Assembly (NCBI RefSeq): GCF_008370495.1
Contig: NZ_VTUX01000001.1
Coordinates: 744,001 to 808,000, forward strand
Reading direction: 5' to 3'
DNA from: Pseudohalioglobus sediminis
GTDB taxonomy: Bacteria > Pseudomonadota > Gammaproteobacteria > Pseudomonadales > Halieaceae
DNA length: 64,000 bases
The translations under genes and the position numbers were made by a program. Shown here piece by piece: positions 47,159-57,367 of the stretch. Below the pieces are notes generated by a model. The model made no database searches. It worked only from the letters and a program-made list of their open reading frames with translations, and was not told the origin of the DNA. The number at the start of each line of letters is the position of its first letter. The first letter of the stretch is position 1.

Positions 47159-48297
47159 CGGCGCGACCCCCGGGCGCGTACCTGCGCATCAATCTTCAAT
47201 ACCAGTGCCAGCATCGCGCAACAGACTATGAGACTGGTGCCACCGTAACTGACGAAAGGCAGGGTCAGGCCCTTGGTGGGCAGCAGCCCGGAGCTGACAC
47301 CCATATTGACAAATGCCTGCCCGGAAAAGACCAGCGCCACGCCGTAACAGACATAGGCGCCGAAGGCATAGCCGGCCAGTTGTGCGGCCCGGCCCACCCA
47401 GAAGATGCGGCCGATCAGGGCGGCGTACAGCAGGATGACGCAAAGCGCCCCCAGGAAACCTGTTTCCTCCGCCCAGATGGAGAACACGAAATCGGTATGC
47501 GCTTCGGGAAGGTAAAACAGCTTCTGCACGCTGTTGCCCAGCCCCACCCCCAGCCACTCGCCGCGGCCGAAGGCAATCAGTGACTGGGTCAACTGGAATC
47601 CGGTGTCGTAGGGATCTGCCCAGGGGTCTGTGTAGGCCGTGAGCCGCTTCACGCGGTAAGGCTCACTCACCACAAGCACCAGCAGCGCGCCCAGTGCACC
47701 GGCCAGCACCAGCAGGAAGTGGCCGAGCTTCACACCGGCCAGAAACAACATGCCAAACGCACTGCCAGCAACGATCACCGTGGCGCCGAAATCCGGCTCC
47801 ACCATCAATAACAGGGTGGCTGCGAACAATACCGCCATCGGTTTCAGGAAGCCCTGCCACTCGTTGCGTACCTCGTGCTCCCTGCGCACCATGTAACCCG
47901 CCAGGTAGATGATCATGGCCATCTTGGCGAATTCGGATGGCTGCAGTGTAAACGGCCCCAGCGGCAACCAGCGCTGGCTGCCATTGACCTCACGGCCTAT
48001 GCCCGGCACCAGCACCAGTATCAACAGGCCGAGCGCGAGGAACAGCCAGATCCAGCCGGTGTCTTCCCAAAAGCGCAGCGGCATGCGGTAGACCACAACC
48101 GCGCCAATGCCCGCAATAAGCATATAAATGAGATGCCGGCTGGTATGAAACCAGGTGTTGCTGTAATTGATCTTCGCGTACTCGATGGATGCAGAACTGA
48201 TCGCCAGCAGGCCCACGAGTATCAGCGCGCAGGCCAGCGTCAGCAGCATCGCATCCGGCTTCAATGCAGTGGGGGGCAAGGCGGCAGCGCGGCTCAT
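47155..48297 (-). CDS. ftsW: Peptidoglycan glycosyltransferase FtsW
   Basis: A 380-residue SEDS protein with about ten membrane spans that polymerises lipid II at the septum with FtsI. The ATG at 48297 overlaps the murD stop (ATGA); a longer frame to 48324 is unlikely. Motifs include FWEDTGWIWLFLALGLLILVLVPG (part), WLPLGPFTLQPSEFAKMAM, QLTQSLIAFGRGEWLGVGLG and LPEAHTDFVFSIWAEETGFLG (part), ending with LPTKGLTLPFVSYGGTSL. Confidence 0.96.
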   Translation of the reverse strand: MSRAAALPPTALKPDAMLLTLACALILVGLLAISSASIEYAKINYSNTWFHTSRHLIYMLIAGIGAVVVYRMPLRFWEDTGWIWLFLALGLLILVLVPGIGREVNGSQRWLPLGPFTLQPSEFAKMAMIIYLAGYMVRREHEVRNEWQGFLKPMAVLFAATLLLMVEPDFGATVIVAGSAFGMLFLAGVKLGHFLLVLAGALGALLVLVVSEPYRVKRLTAYTDPWADPYDTGFQLTQSLIAFGRGEWLGVGLGNSVQKLFYLPEAHTDFVFSIWAEETGFLGALCVILLYAALIGRIFWVGRAAQLAGYAFGAYVCYGVALVFSGQAFVNMGVSSGLLPTKGLTLPFVSYGGTSLIVCCAMLALVLKIDAQVRARGSRR

Positions 48298-49661
48298 GGC
48301 TGCACCTCCAGCGCACGCACGCAAGCGGCGAAAGTCTCGCCCCTGGCCACATAACCGGAGAACATGTCGAAGCTGGCGCAGGCAGGCGATAACAGCACGG
48401 TATCGCCAGCCGAGGCAGCTTCCGTGGCACGCAGCACGGCGTCTTCGAGGGTATCGGCGCGGGTAATGGGGGCAGCACCGTGCAGGGCCTGCTGCAACGC
48501 ATCGGCATCCTCGCCAATCAGCACCAGGTGGCGGCAGTGGCGCTTGACGGCGGGCAACAAGTCGACAAAGTCCGCACCCTTACCCTGGCCACCGGCAATC
48601 AGCACGATGTCACGCTCACCGCCGAGGCCCGATAACGCAGCCTGCGCGGCACCAATGTTGGTGCCCTTGGAGTCGTTGACGTAGCGCACGCCGCGGATAT
48701 CTGCCACCACCTCACAGCGATGCGGCAAACCCGGAAAGCTGCGCAGGGCATCGAGCATCGGCTCCATGGGCAGTTGCGCGGCGTGGCCAAGTGCCAATGC
48801 CGCCAGCGCATTGGCGAGATTATGTCGACCCGCCATGCGCACATGCGCTACCGGCATCAACAGCTCAAGCCCATGCGCGATGTATTCGCCGTCTCCCTGC
48901 CTGCGCAGCCCGAAGCCATTGAGTGCGGGCTCGCCGAGGCGCCAGGGGATGATCGGCACCTGATCCTCCAGCAGGGGCATGGTCAGGGGATCGTCCGTAT
49001 GCACCACCGCACTGCGGCAGCCGCGGAAGATGCGGTGCTTGGCCTGGTGGTAATGAATCATATTGCCATGGCGATCAAGGTGGTCCGGGCTGATGTTGAG
49101 CACGGTGGCCACGGCCAGGTCCAGTTTACCGGCACGCTCCAACTGGAAACTGGACAGTTCCAGCACGTAGAGCTGCTGCTGGTCTGAGAGCAGGTCCAGT
49201 GCCGGGGTACCCAGATTGCCGCCAACGCCAACCTGTAATTGCGCTCGACGGGCCATATCCCCGACCAGTTCGGTCACCGTTGACTTGGCGTTGGAGCCGG
49301 TAATACCAATGACCGGCGCCCTGGCCTCGCGCACAAACAGGTCAATATCACCGATTACCGCCACATCTGCCGCTCGCGCGGTAGCCACCAGCGGTGCATC
49401 CATGGCAATGCCGGGACTGACAATGAGTTCAGCTGCTTCAGTAATCACGGCTTCCGGGTACTCGCCCGCATATACCGTTACCTCCGGCATCTCGGCGCGC
49501 AGCGCATCGAGGCCCGGTGGCTGGTCGCGGGTATCCACCACGGTAAAGGGCAGACCCAGGCGATGCAGGTGGCGCGCGCAGGACAGACCGGTGACGCCGA
49601 GACCGACGACTACCCGGTTAACACTGCTTGCAATCAAGTCCTGTGCCACAGCCTGCTTCAT
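48294..49661 (-). CDS. murD: UDP-N-acetylmuramoylalanine--D-glutamate ligase MurD
   Basis: A 455-residue Mur ligase. VVGLGVTGLSCARHLHRLG is the N-terminal nucleotide-like motif, VIGITGSNAKSTVTELVGDM is the P-loop (with Ala in place of the third Gly, also known from pseudomonads), then VLNISPDHLDRHG and YVNDSKGTNIGAA. The start lies four bases after the mraY stop. It adds D-Glu to UDP-MurNAc-L-Ala. Confidence 0.96.
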   Translation of the reverse strand: MKQAVAQDLIASSVNRVVVGLGVTGLSCARHLHRLGLPFTVVDTRDQPPGLDALRAEMPEVTVYAGEYPEAVITEAAELIVSPGIAMDAPLVATARAADVAVIGDIDLFVREARAPVIGITGSNAKSTVTELVGDMARRAQLQVGVGGNLGTPALDLLSDQQQLYVLELSSFQLERAGKLDLAVATVLNISPDHLDRHGNMIHYHQAKHRIFRGCRSAVVHTDDPLTMPLLEDQVPIIPWRLGEPALNGFGLRRQGDGEYIAHGLELLMPVAHVRMAGRHNLANALAALALGHAAQLPMEPMLDALRSFPGLPHRCEVVADIRGVRYVNDSKGTNIGAAQAALSGLGGERDIVLIAGGQGKGADFVDLLPAVKRHCRHLVLIGEDADALQQALHGAAPITRADTLEDAVLRATEAASAGDTVLLSPACASFDMFSGYVARGETFAACVRALEVQP

Positions 49662-49665
49662 CTCC

Positions 49666-50748
49666 TCAACGCAACTTCAAGGTGGCCAGCCCGAACAGGA
49701 CCAGCATCACCGTGATTATCCAGAAGCGCACGATGACTCGTGGCTCTGGCCAGCCTTTCAATTCATAGTGATGGTGTATCGGCGCCATACGGAAAATGCG
49801 CTTGCCGGTCAGCTTGAATGAGGCGACCTGCAGGATCACCGAGACGGTTTCAAGGACGAATATCCCGCCCATGATGAAGAACACGATCTCGTGGCGGGTG
49901 ATCACCGCTACCGTACCCAGCGCCGCACCGAGCGCCAGGGCACCCACGTCTCCCATGAACACCTGGGCCGGGTAGGTGTTGAACCAGAGGAAGCCGAGGC
50001 CGGCGCCACCGATTGCACCGCAAAACACCACCAACTCACCGCTGCCCGCCACATAGGGAATATGCAGATAACGGGCGAAATCCACATGGCCGGTGAGATA
50101 GGCAAAAATCCCCAGGGCACCGCCCACCATCACCGTCGGCAGTATCGCCAGGCCATCGAGGCCATCGGTAAGGTTCACCGCGTTGCTGGAGCCGACAATC
50201 ACGAAGTAGGCAAGCAGGATGAACAGTGGCCCCATACTCCAGGAAAAGTCCTTGAAGAACGGCACGTAAAGTTCAGTGGTCACCGGGGTATCAAAGGCAA
50301 AGTAGAGATAACAGGCAGCAGCCAGGCCGGCCAGGGACTGCCACAGGTATTTCCAGCGCGCAGGCAGGCCGCGAGAGTCTTTTTCCACCACCTTGCGGTA
50401 GTCGTCCACCCAACCCACCGCGCCGAACACCGCTGTCACCAGCAGCACTATCCAGATATACGGATTCTGCAGATCCGCCCACAGCAGGGTAGAAACAGCA
50501 ATAGCCACCAGGATCAGCGCACCGCCCATGGTCGGCGTACCCGCCTTGCTGAGGTGGCTCTGGGGGCCGTCATCGCGAACGGACTGGCCTACCTGGTGAA
50601 AGCTGAGCCGACGAATCATCATGGGGCCGACCAGCAGGGATATTGCCAGTGCTGTCCCTGTGGCCAGGATGCCACGCAGGGTCAGATACTGGAAAACCTG
50701 GAAGGCACCGATGTACTGGGTCAGGTATTCCGAGAGAAACAGCAACAT
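49666..50748 (-). CDS. mraY: Phospho-N-acetylmuramoyl-pentapeptide transferase MraY
   Basis: A 360-residue membrane enzyme with ten spans that makes lipid I on undecaprenyl phosphate. The ATG at 50748 ([19 protein letters not shown]) gives the same length as E. coli MraY. Motifs are [37 protein letters not shown] and [15 protein letters not shown], and the conserved HHHYELKG near the C-terminus. It starts one base after the murF stop. Confidence 0.97.
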   Translation of the reverse strand: MLLFLSEYLTQYIGAFQVFQYLTLRGILATGTALAISLLVGPMMIRRLSFHQVGQSVRDDGPQSHLSKAGTPTMGGALILVAIAVSTLLWADLQNPYIWIVLLVTAVFGAVGWVDDYRKVVEKDSRGLPARWKYLWQSLAGLAAACYLYFAFDTPVTTELYVPFFKDFSWSMGPLFILLAYFVIVGSSNAVNLTDGLDGLAILPTVMVGGALGIFAYLTGHVDFARYLHIPYVAGSGELVVFCGAIGGAGLGFLWFNTYPAQVFMGDVGALALGAALGTVAVITRHEIVFFIMGGIFVLETVSVILQVASFKLTGKRIFRMAPIHHHYELKGWPEPRVIVRFWIITVMLVLFGLATLKLR

Positions 50749-50749
50749 A

Positions 50750-52117
50750 TCAGCTCTCCCCCTCGGTCGAGTCTGCGCGCATCCCATTCAGGAAGCGCTC
50801 CATACGGGCGCCCCGCGAGCCTTTAACCAGCACGATGTCGGCGCTGGTGAAGACGCCCCTGGCCGCATGCAGAGCACTGTCACAGTCAGCGAACCAGAGC
50901 CCGTTTTCACCAAAATTTGCCACGGCAACGCGCAGTTCCTCGCCCACGCCCCAGAAAGCGTCGAGCCCCGCATCCCGCGCATAGTTGCCAATCTCGTCGT
51001 GCATTGCACCACTGCCCTCGCCCAGTTCACGCATGGCGCCCAGTACCAGGGTGCACCGACCCTCACTTGCCGCCAGCGTATCGATAGCGGCGCGCACAGA
51101 ACCGGGGTTGGCGTTATAGCAATCGTCAATCAGCAACGCGCCCTGCTCACTCTTTACCAATGCCAGGCGACCGGCCGCCGGCTCGGCCGCCTCTAACCCG
51201 GCAGTAATCTCAGCCAGGCTCAGCTCACAGGCAATGCCCACGGCGATAGCCGCCAGCGCATTGGCCACGTTATGCGCTCCGGGGAACCTGAGCGCGACCC
51301 GGGTCTCCCCCAGTGGCGTCCGGGCGGTAAAGTCGGAACCCAGGATGCCCCGACTGACAATATCCGCCGCCGTCACCACCGCATCACCACGCAGGGAAAA
51401 ATCGATAATGCGGGCCGCCCCCGCGCGCGAGCGCCAGGACTCGGCCCAGGGCTCATCAGCACTCATCACCGCGACATCACCCGCCCCGAGACCGTCGAAT
51501 ATTGCCCCTTTGGTGTCTGCAATACCCTGCAGGCTACCCATGCGCTCCAGGTGCGCTGGCATCACATTCAGCAGCACGGAAATTCCCGGCCTGGCGAGCT
51601 CACACAGCCAGGCGATATCCCCGGGCTTGCCCGCGCCCATTTCCACCACCGCGAATTCACACTGCTGGCTCAGGCGCAACAGGGTGAGCGGCACGCCGAT
51701 CTCGTTATTCAGGTTGCCCTGGGTAGCCAGAGTCTGGCCGCGCTGCGACAGTACGCTGCTGATCAGGTTCTTGACCGTGGTCTTGCCGGAGCTGCCGGTA
51801 ATGGCGACGAGCGGCCCTGCATAGAGACTACGATTAAAGGCACCCAGCCTCCCCAGCGCTATTTCGGTATCGGCGACACGCAGCTGCGGCAACTCGACAT
51901 CTATCGCCCTGCTGACCAGGGCTCCCGCAGCGCCGGCCCGGGCGACGTCGGCGACATAGTCATGGCCGTCAAAGCGCTCGCCGTCCAGGGCCACAAACAG
52001 CCCTCCCGGGGCCATATCGCGACTGTCGGTGAAGACCCTGTCAAAGCCCGCATCCCCTCCATGCAGGGTGCCCTGCAGGACCTGCTCCAACTCACCGAGT
52101 TGCATCGGGCGCATCAT
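50750..52117 (-). CDS. murF: UDP-MurNAc-tripeptide--D-Ala-D-Ala ligase MurF
   Basis: A 455-residue Mur ligase that adds the D-Ala-D-Ala made by DdlB. N-terminal [23 protein letters not shown] (part), P-loop [16 protein letters not shown], then [39 protein letters not shown] and [13 protein letters not shown] are all as expected. The start overlaps the murE stop by four bases. Confidence 0.96.
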   Translation of the reverse strand: MMRPMQLGELEQVLQGTLHGGDAGFDRVFTDSRDMAPGGLFVALDGERFDGHDYVADVARAGAAGALVSRAIDVELPQLRVADTEIALGRLGAFNRSLYAGPLVAITGSSGKTTVKNLISSVLSQRGQTLATQGNLNNEIGVPLTLLRLSQQCEFAVVEMGAGKPGDIAWLCELARPGISVLLNVMPAHLERMGSLQGIADTKGAIFDGLGAGDVAVMSADEPWAESWRSRAGAARIIDFSLRGDAVVTAADIVSRGILGSDFTARTPLGETRVALRFPGAHNVANALAAIAVGIACELSLAEITAGLEAAEPAAGRLALVKSEQGALLIDDCYNANPGSVRAAIDTLAASEGRCTLVLGAMRELGEGSGAMHDEIGNYARDAGLDAFWGVGEELRVAVANFGENGLWFADCDSALHAARGVFTSADIVLVKGSRGARMERFLNGMRADSTEGES

Positions 52118-53580
52118 GACGACGCCCTCCCGGCCAGCGCGGCGCGGGCGTGTTCTTCATCACTGAAGTGGAGGTAGTCGCCCTCCACCACCTGGTAGTC
52201 CTCGTGGCCCTTGCCTGCAATCACCACACAGTCACCGACGCGGGCTTCCTGCACCGCCGTGGCGATGGCGGCGGCCCTGTCGACCTGCAACTCGTAACTG
52301 CCGCTGCAACCGGTTTCGATGTCGGCCAGGATCGCCAGCGGATCCTCGCTGCGGGGGTTGTCGCTGGTGAGCACCACGTGATCAGCCAGCTGGCACGCCA
52401 CCCGCCCCATAATCTGCCGCTTGTTGCGATCACGATCACCGCCACAGCCAAATACCGCAATCAATCGCCCGCTTACATGCGGCTTGAGGGATACCAGCAC
52501 TTGCTCCAGCGCATCAGGCGTGTGGGCGTAGTCGATGATGACTTGCACCCCGCAATCAGTTGGCAGCAACTGCATACGCCCCGGCACCGAACGCAGCCGC
52601 GGCACGGTGGCCAGCACCTCGTCCAGGGACTGCCCCGAAAGCACCGCCGCAGACACCGACGCAGCCAGGTTGGCGAGATTGAAGTCACCCGGCAGGGGGC
52701 TGTTAAATGCACCGGTGCCCCAGGGTGTGCGCAACAGGCCTTGTACGCCATCGGCGCCAAATTCCGCGCGCTCCACGAAAATATCTGCACCCGGGTCCAG
52801 CAGGGAGTAGGTCAGCACCTGCACTCCCGGCTCCACGACCGCGCACACCTGCGCGGCAAAAGCGTCATCAGCATTCACCAGCACGTGGCGCAGGCCTTCC
52901 ATCGCAAACAATTGCAACTTGGCACGCCCGTAGGCGTCCATGCTGCCGTGATAATCCAGGTGATCGTGCGACAGGTTGGAAAACACGGCGGTTTCAAACT
53001 GCACACCGTTGACACGACCCTGCACCAGGGCATGAGAGGACACCTCCATGCTCACGGCGTATACACCCTGGTCTCGCCAGCGCCCGAGGGTTCGCTGCAG
53101 CGACACTGCATCAGGCGTGGTATTCCCGCCCTGCTGCACATCTTCTTCCAGGGTGGCGCCGAGCGTTCCGATCACGCCGCAGGAGCGCTCGCCCATGCGC
53201 ACCAGTTGGGCCAGCAGGCGGCTGATGGTGGTCTTACCGTTGGTACCGGTCACGCCTACCATGTGCAGTGCCGAACTCGGCTCGCCGTAAAAACGTGACG
53301 CCAGCCAACCCGCCTCCTGCTGCAATTCAGGCAATTCCACCACCGGCACCGCAACAGCATCGATGAAACCGTCTACCGGGGGCTCGGCTGCCACGGCGGC
53401 GGCACCGTTGGCCACGGCCTGCTCTATAAACTGGCGCCCGTCGTGAATCTCACCAGGCACAGCCAGGAACAGGTCGCCGCTGGACACCTTGCGGCTATCC
53501 AGCTGAATGCCGTGGACCAGCGTGTCGGCGGCCACCACATCGGGCATGGCCAGAACGTCTGCGAGCCTCATGGCAGCCAT
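52114..53580 (-). CDS. murE: UDP-MurNAc-L-Ala-D-Glu--meso-diaminopimelate ligase MurE
   Basis: A 488-residue Mur ligase. P-loop VTGTNGKTTISRLLAQL, VSSHALVQGRV, NLSHDHLDYHGSMDAYGRAK and the specificity loop TSDNPRSEDPL are present. The DNPR motif marks enzymes that add meso-diaminopimelate, so the organism should have a Gram-negative-type stem peptide. It starts at the last base of the ftsI stop. Confidence 0.97.
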   Translation of the reverse strand: MAAMRLADVLAMPDVVAADTLVHGIQLDSRKVSSGDLFLAVPGEIHDGRQFIEQAVANGAAAVAAEPPVDGFIDAVAVPVVELPELQQEAGWLASRFYGEPSSALHMVGVTGTNGKTTISRLLAQLVRMGERSCGVIGTLGATLEEDVQQGGNTTPDAVSLQRTLGRWRDQGVYAVSMEVSSHALVQGRVNGVQFETAVFSNLSHDHLDYHGSMDAYGRAKLQLFAMEGLRHVLVNADDAFAAQVCAVVEPGVQVLTYSLLDPGADIFVERAEFGADGVQGLLRTPWGTGAFNSPLPGDFNLANLAASVSAAVLSGQSLDEVLATVPRLRSVPGRMQLLPTDCGVQVIIDYAHTPDALEQVLVSLKPHVSGRLIAVFGCGGDRDRNKRQIMGRVACQLADHVVLTSDNPRSEDPLAILADIETGCSGSYELQVDRAAAIATAVQEARVGDCVVIAGKGHEDYQVVEGDYLHFSDEEHARAALAGRASS

Positions 53581-55322
53581 CAGGCAGCACCTCCCTGCGA
53601 CGACCCGGCTTGCGCCACATCTTCCTCGGGAAACTCGGTGGGCGTCACACCCAGCAGGCGCAGCGCGCCACTGGTCACTGCGGAGAACACCGGCGCCGCC
53701 GCCGCGCCGCCGCCATAGTCCTCACCTTTGGGTTCGTTTATCACCACCACGGTGACGACGCGCGGATCCTCTACCGGCGCCACGCCGGCAAACAGTGCCA
53801 CGTAAGAATCTTCGATATAACCTTGCGGGCCCACCTTGTGCACGGTGCCGGTCTTGCCACCGACATCGAAGCCATCGACCCTGGCCTTTTTCGCGGTGCC
53901 GTGCTCACCGGTCACCGCATGCAGCACATCCAAAACCTGCGCCGCAATGTCCGGGGACACCACCTGCACGCCTTCGGGCAGTTCATCTTCCAGCGCCAGC
54001 AGCGAAACCGGGCGCTGCACACCACCGTTGGCGAACACGGCATAGGCCCTGGCCAGCTGCAAGGGCGTGGTGGTAATGCCATAGCCGAAAGCCAGCGCTA
54101 TACGCTCGGTCGAATACCAGCGCGAGCGATTGGGCAGCATGCCACTGCTCTCACCCGGGAAGCCCGTGTTCATGGCCTGGCCGATACCAAAACGCCGAAA
54201 TACTTCCCAGATAGGTTCATGCCCCAGCTCTACCGCCAGCTTGGTCACACCCACCTGGCTGGACTTCTCGATCACCCGCGACAGCGTAATCTCTCCGTAG
54301 TTGCGCGGATCAGGGTAGGTCTTGGGTCCCACGCGGATCCAGCCCGGAGCCGTATCGATAAGCGTGTCAGTGGTATAGCGCCCACTTTCCAGCGCAGCCA
54401 CCAGGGTCAGGCTTTTCATGGTGGAACCCGGCTCGTAGGTATCAGTGATGGCGCGATTACGCATCTGTGAAGCCTTGACCCCCTTGCGACTGTTCGGGTT
54501 GTAGACCGGGTAGTTGACCATCGCCAGCACTTCACCGGTTTTTGCATCCAGCGTGACCACGCTGCCCGAGGCGGCGCCGGCAGCCGTCACCGCCTTGCGT
54601 AATTCGCGATGCTGCAACGTCTGCAGGCGCAGGTCGATACTCAGGCGCAGGTCCTTGCCCGGGCGGGCGGGCTGCACCACTCCGATGTCGCGCACCATCT
54701 TGCCCTTGAGGTTCTTGATGTACTGCTTTTTCCCGGGCACGCCCTTGAGCCAGTCGTTATAGGCCAGCTCAATACCATCAATACCCTCGTCGTCGACATT
54801 GGTGAAACCCACCAACTGCGCGGCGACCTCGCCGGAGGGGTAAAAACGCCGGTATTCCCGCTCGCCATAGACACCGGGGATGCGCCTGGCCAGGATCTCG
54901 CGCGCCTCGTGCGGCACGCGATGGCGCTGCAGATACATGAACCGCTTACCCTGGTAACGGCGCAGGCGATCTTCAAGCTCGGACCGGGGCATTTCGAGGG
55001 CGTCGGCCAACTCCGGCAGCCGCTCTGAATCAGCCAGCAGGCGGGGGTCCGCCCACAGTGAAATAACGGGCGTACTCACCGCCAGGGGCTCACCGCGCCG
55101 ATCCGTGATCACGCCGCGGTAAGCCGGGATTTCAGCACTGCGCAGTGAGCGCGCATCACCCTGGTCCTGCAGGAACGAATAGCCCCGGTCGGTTTCCAGA
55201 ATTTGCAGGGACAGGACGCGACCCACCAACAGCGCCAGCATGGACAGCAGCAGACCCACCACCAGGTACAGGCGCCACATCACCTGCGGTTTCTTTTTCT
55301 GCCGGGCAGAGACCGCCTTCAC
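53580..55322 (-). CDS. ftsI: Division transpeptidase FtsI (PBP3)
   Basis: A 580-residue class B penicillin-binding protein with a membrane anchor at about 16-38, a pedestal domain and a transpeptidase domain. The acyl-enzyme motif STMK is in YEPGSTMKSLTLVAAL, and KTGT is in VGGKTGTVHKVG. The second active-site motif, normally SSN, reads SSQ at 354-356 (EKSSQVGVTKLA), which is unusual. It works with FtsW. It overlaps ftsL by four bases. Confidence 0.95.
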   Translation of the reverse strand: MKAVSARQKKKPQVMWRLYLVVGLLLSMLALLVGRVLSLQILETDRGYSFLQDQGDARSLRSAEIPAYRGVITDRRGEPLAVSTPVISLWADPRLLADSERLPELADALEMPRSELEDRLRRYQGKRFMYLQRHRVPHEAREILARRIPGVYGEREYRRFYPSGEVAAQLVGFTNVDDEGIDGIELAYNDWLKGVPGKKQYIKNLKGKMVRDIGVVQPARPGKDLRLSIDLRLQTLQHRELRKAVTAAGAASGSVVTLDAKTGEVLAMVNYPVYNPNSRKGVKASQMRNRAITDTYEPGSTMKSLTLVAALESGRYTTDTLIDTAPGWIRVGPKTYPDPRNYGEITLSRVIEKSSQVGVTKLAVELGHEPIWEVFRRFGIGQAMNTGFPGESSGMLPNRSRWYSTERIALAFGYGITTTPLQLARAYAVFANGGVQRPVSLLALEDELPEGVQVVSPDIAAQVLDVLHAVTGEHGTAKKARVDGFDVGGKTGTVHKVGPQGYIEDSYVALFAGVAPVEDPRVVTVVVINEPKGEDYGGGAAAAPVFSAVTSGALRLLGVTPTEFPEEDVAQAGSSQGGAA

Positions 55323-55651
55323 TGTGTCACCACCCGGTAGCGCGCCAGGTCTGGCTCCGACATCAGCAGCTCCTGCCGCGCCACGGTTTCCACGCGGTGA
55401 TGCGATGCCCAGACACTTTCTTCCAGCAACAGACGGCTATAGTCCTCCTGCAGATTCCACTGCATGGACTCCAGCACCTGCAACTGCGCATACAACTCGC
55501 GGCAGGCATGTGTTGAATGAATGACAGCAAAAGCCGATGCAACCACCGTCACCAGCAGCGACAGGCTCAGCCACAGCAGCGTGCGGCCTGGTGAAGCCGG
55601 CTTGACTGCGGCAGTCACCATGGTCTTGCCCGCCACGGCGCGGCGGCTCAT
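55319..55651 (-). CDS. ftsL: Divisome protein FtsL
   Basis: A 110-residue bitopic protein: short basic N-terminus, a membrane span at about 25-45 ([20 protein letters not shown]) and a periplasmic coiled coil ([27 protein letters not shown], seen in part) ending in [17 protein letters not shown]. It fits FtsL in size and place between rsmH and ftsI. It overlaps both neighbours by four bases. Confidence 0.93.
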   Translation of the reverse strand: MSRRAVAGKTMVTAAVKPASPGRTLLWLSLSLLVTVVASAFAVIHSTHACRELYAQLQVLESMQWNLQEDYSRLLLEESVWASHHRVETVARQELLMSEPDLARYRVVTQ

Positions 55652-56574
55652 GCGATTTTCTCCGCCACACGCATTACCGCGCTGCGCGCACGCACGTTGT
55701 TGCCAAGCTCTTCCGCGGAGGCCTTGACCGGCTTGCCCACCAGCTTCATCCGGCGATTGAGCGCGGCATCTGTCACCGGCACACCCGCAGGCAGTTGCTC
55801 GCCACGCGCCATGTCGCGCATGTAGCGCTTCACCATACGGTCTTCCAGGGAATGGAAACTGATCACCACCAGGCGCCCACCCACCCGCAACAGGTCCAGG
55901 GCGGCATGCAACAGGTCGCGCAGGTCATCGAGCTCACGGTTCACCTGGATGCGGATTGCCTGGAAGGCCCGGGTCGCGGGGTGCTTGTGCTTCTCCCACC
56001 GGGGATTGGCCTCGCTGACGACCTTTGCCAGCTGCGCCGTTGTGGTCAGCGGCGCTTCCTCACGGGCGGCGACAATCGCCGCAGCAATACGCCGGGCAAA
56101 GCGCTCCTCGCCATAGCCCTTGAGCACCGCAGCGATATCTTTCTCATCGGCATGGGACAACCATTGCGCCGCGGTCTCCCCGCGGGTGGTATCCATACGC
56201 ATATCCAGGGGGCCATCGTGCTGGAAGCTGAAGCCACGCCCGGCCTCGTCAAGCTGGGGGCTGGAAACGCCCAGGTCCAGCAGGATGCCATCTACAGGGC
56301 CGATACCCGACTGCTGCAGGTGCGCGGGGAGATCGGCAAAAGAACCGTGATAGAAGGTGAAACGGGAATCCTCCCGCGCCAGCTCCCCGGCGTGGGCAGC
56401 GGCCACCGGATCCTTGTCGACACCCAGCAGGCGACCGTCTGCCCCCAGGGAGTCAAGTATCAACCTGCTGTGGCCGCCGCGACCGAAGGTGCCGTCCACG
56501 TACACCCCACTGGGCGCCGTTACCAGAGCGTCGACTGCCTCTCGTAATAGTACTGTCTGGTGCATGGCGGTCAC
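55648..56574 (-). CDS. rsmH: 16S rRNA (cytosine(1402)-N(4))-methyltransferase RsmH
   Basis: A 308-residue SAM-dependent enzyme that methylates N4 of C1402. The SAM site [18 protein letters not shown], then [20 protein letters not shown] and [15 protein letters not shown] and [16 protein letters not shown] are diagnostic. Its partner RsmI, encoded at 57768-58604, makes the 2'-O methyl on the same nucleotide, so both modifying enzymes lie within 3 kb here. It follows mraZ directly. Confidence 0.97.
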   Translation of the reverse strand: MTAMHQTVLLREAVDALVTAPSGVYVDGTFGRGGHSRLILDSLGADGRLLGVDKDPVAAAHAGELAREDSRFTFYHGSFADLPAHLQQSGIGPVDGILLDLGVSSPQLDEAGRGFSFQHDGPLDMRMDTTRGETAAQWLSHADEKDIAAVLKGYGEERFARRIAAAIVAAREEAPLTTTAQLAKVVSEANPRWEKHKHPATRAFQAIRIQVNRELDDLRDLLHAALDLLRVGGRLVVISFHSLEDRMVKRYMRDMARGEQLPAGVPVTDAALNRRMKLVGKPVKASAEELGNNVRARSAVMRVAEKIA

Positions 56575-57030
56575 CTAGAGTTTGAGAGAGCGAAGTTCGA
56601 GGGGCATCTCGGCATGGGATCCCGAGTCCGACAATGCCTGCTCCTGCTCGGCCAACCAGAGGGCCTCTGACCAGATTTCCAGCTTCTTGCCCTGTCCTAC
56701 CAGGACCAGCTTCTTCTCCAACTGCGCGTAATCCCGCTGCGACTGGGGCAGCAACAGGCGCCCGTTCGCATCCAGCTCGATATCGGTGGCATAACCCAGA
56801 ACCAGCCGCTGGAAGCGCTTGATCGCAGGGTCCAGCGCGGGCAGGTCCTGGATATCCTTTTCGATACGCTCCCACTCGGGAAGGGGGTAGACTAAGAGGC
56901 ACTTCGACTGGGTATCAATGGTTATGACAATTTTCCCATCGCACTGTGACAGCAATGGCTCGCGCTGGCGCGCTGGTATCGCCAGCCGCCCTTTGGCATC
57001 CATATTGATGTGCTGTACACCGCGAAACAC
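56575..57030 (-). CDS. mraZ: Transcriptional regulator MraZ
   Basis: A cytoplasmic AbrB-like protein that binds upstream of its own operon and restrains it. It has two SpoVT/AbrB-type repeats with the D-x-K/N-GR motifs INMDAKGRLAIPAR and IELDANGRLLLPQSQR. I prefer the GTG at 57030 (VFRGVQHINMD), matching the usual MFRG start, with GGGGA eight bases upstream; a GTG at 57045 is an alternative that would add five residues. It is the first gene of the dcw cluster. Confidence 0.93.
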   Translation of the reverse strand: MFRGVQHINMDAKGRLAIPARQREPLLSQCDGKIVITIDTQSKCLLVYPLPEWERIEKDIQDLPALDPAIKRFQRLVLGYATDIELDANGRLLLPQSQRDYAQLEKKLVLVGQGKKLEIWSEALWLAEQEQALSDSGSHAEMPLELRSLKL

Positions 57031-57039
57031 GCCAGAAAT

Positions 57040-57096
57040 CCCCACTCACCTGTCTTCGAAATCCACAAAAAGACAGATTTATCCACTTATTCCCAC
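57040..57096 (-). promoter_or_regulatory. MraZ-type direct repeats in the dcw leader
   Basis: GTGG(G/A) repeats begin on the minus strand at 57096 (GTGGGA), 57086 (GTGGAT), 57066 (GTGGAT) and 57045 (GTGGGG). The first two are exactly ten bases apart, the spacing of known MraZ boxes, and the set starts just after the predicted transcript start. Confidence 0.65.
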
Positions 57097-57104
57097 TTTT
57101 CGAC

Positions 57105-57133
57105 ACTATATGCCTGCCAAGCATGGGCGTCAA
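57105..57133 (-). promoter_or_regulatory. Sigma-70 promoter of the dcw operon
   Basis: Minus-strand TTGACG (57128-57133) and TATAGT (57105-57110) are separated by exactly 17 bases, which is close to consensus. The predicted start is near 57098, directly before the MraZ-type repeats and about 70 bases before mraZ. Confidence 0.85.
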
Positions 57134-57329
57134 CTGGCGCAGATTAGGAAAAACACTGTAAATTCAGGCCTTTACGGCGGTTTTAGACAGGGTTTTGGCA
57201 AGTTTTTCAAACCAAAAAACCCAACAAAACATAACCCTAACCCCATCTGTTAAGGGTTTACTTTAAGTTACAGGCTAAATTTTCATTTAGGCGGTGATTT
57301 TTTAGTCAAAAAAGAAATAAGAGGCAAAG
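57134..57329. other. AT-rich region upstream of the dcw promoter
   Basis: About 196 bases without coding signs, markedly richer in A and T than the surroundings, with many A and T runs. It holds a 6-base inverted repeat, AACCCT at 57233-57238 and AGGGTT at 57253-57258. It may act as an UP-element or regulatory spacer for the dcw promoter. I see nothing else in it. Confidence 0.4.
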
Positions 57330-57360
57330 AAAACCCCCAACCCCGGCAGGGGTTGAGGGT
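57330..57360 (-). terminator. Rho-independent terminator of rnpB
   Basis: On the minus strand a 12-pair stem (57349-57360 with 57333-57344, one G-T pair) around a 4-base loop is followed by TTTT. It lies a few bases after the 3' end of the RNase P RNA. Confidence 0.9.
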
Positions 57361-57367
57361 GTATTCA

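Noticed and set aside
52150-53298. A 382-codon open frame on the plus strand opposite murE
   Set aside because: MurE motifs are complete on the minus strand; the antisense frame is His/Gln-rich noise.
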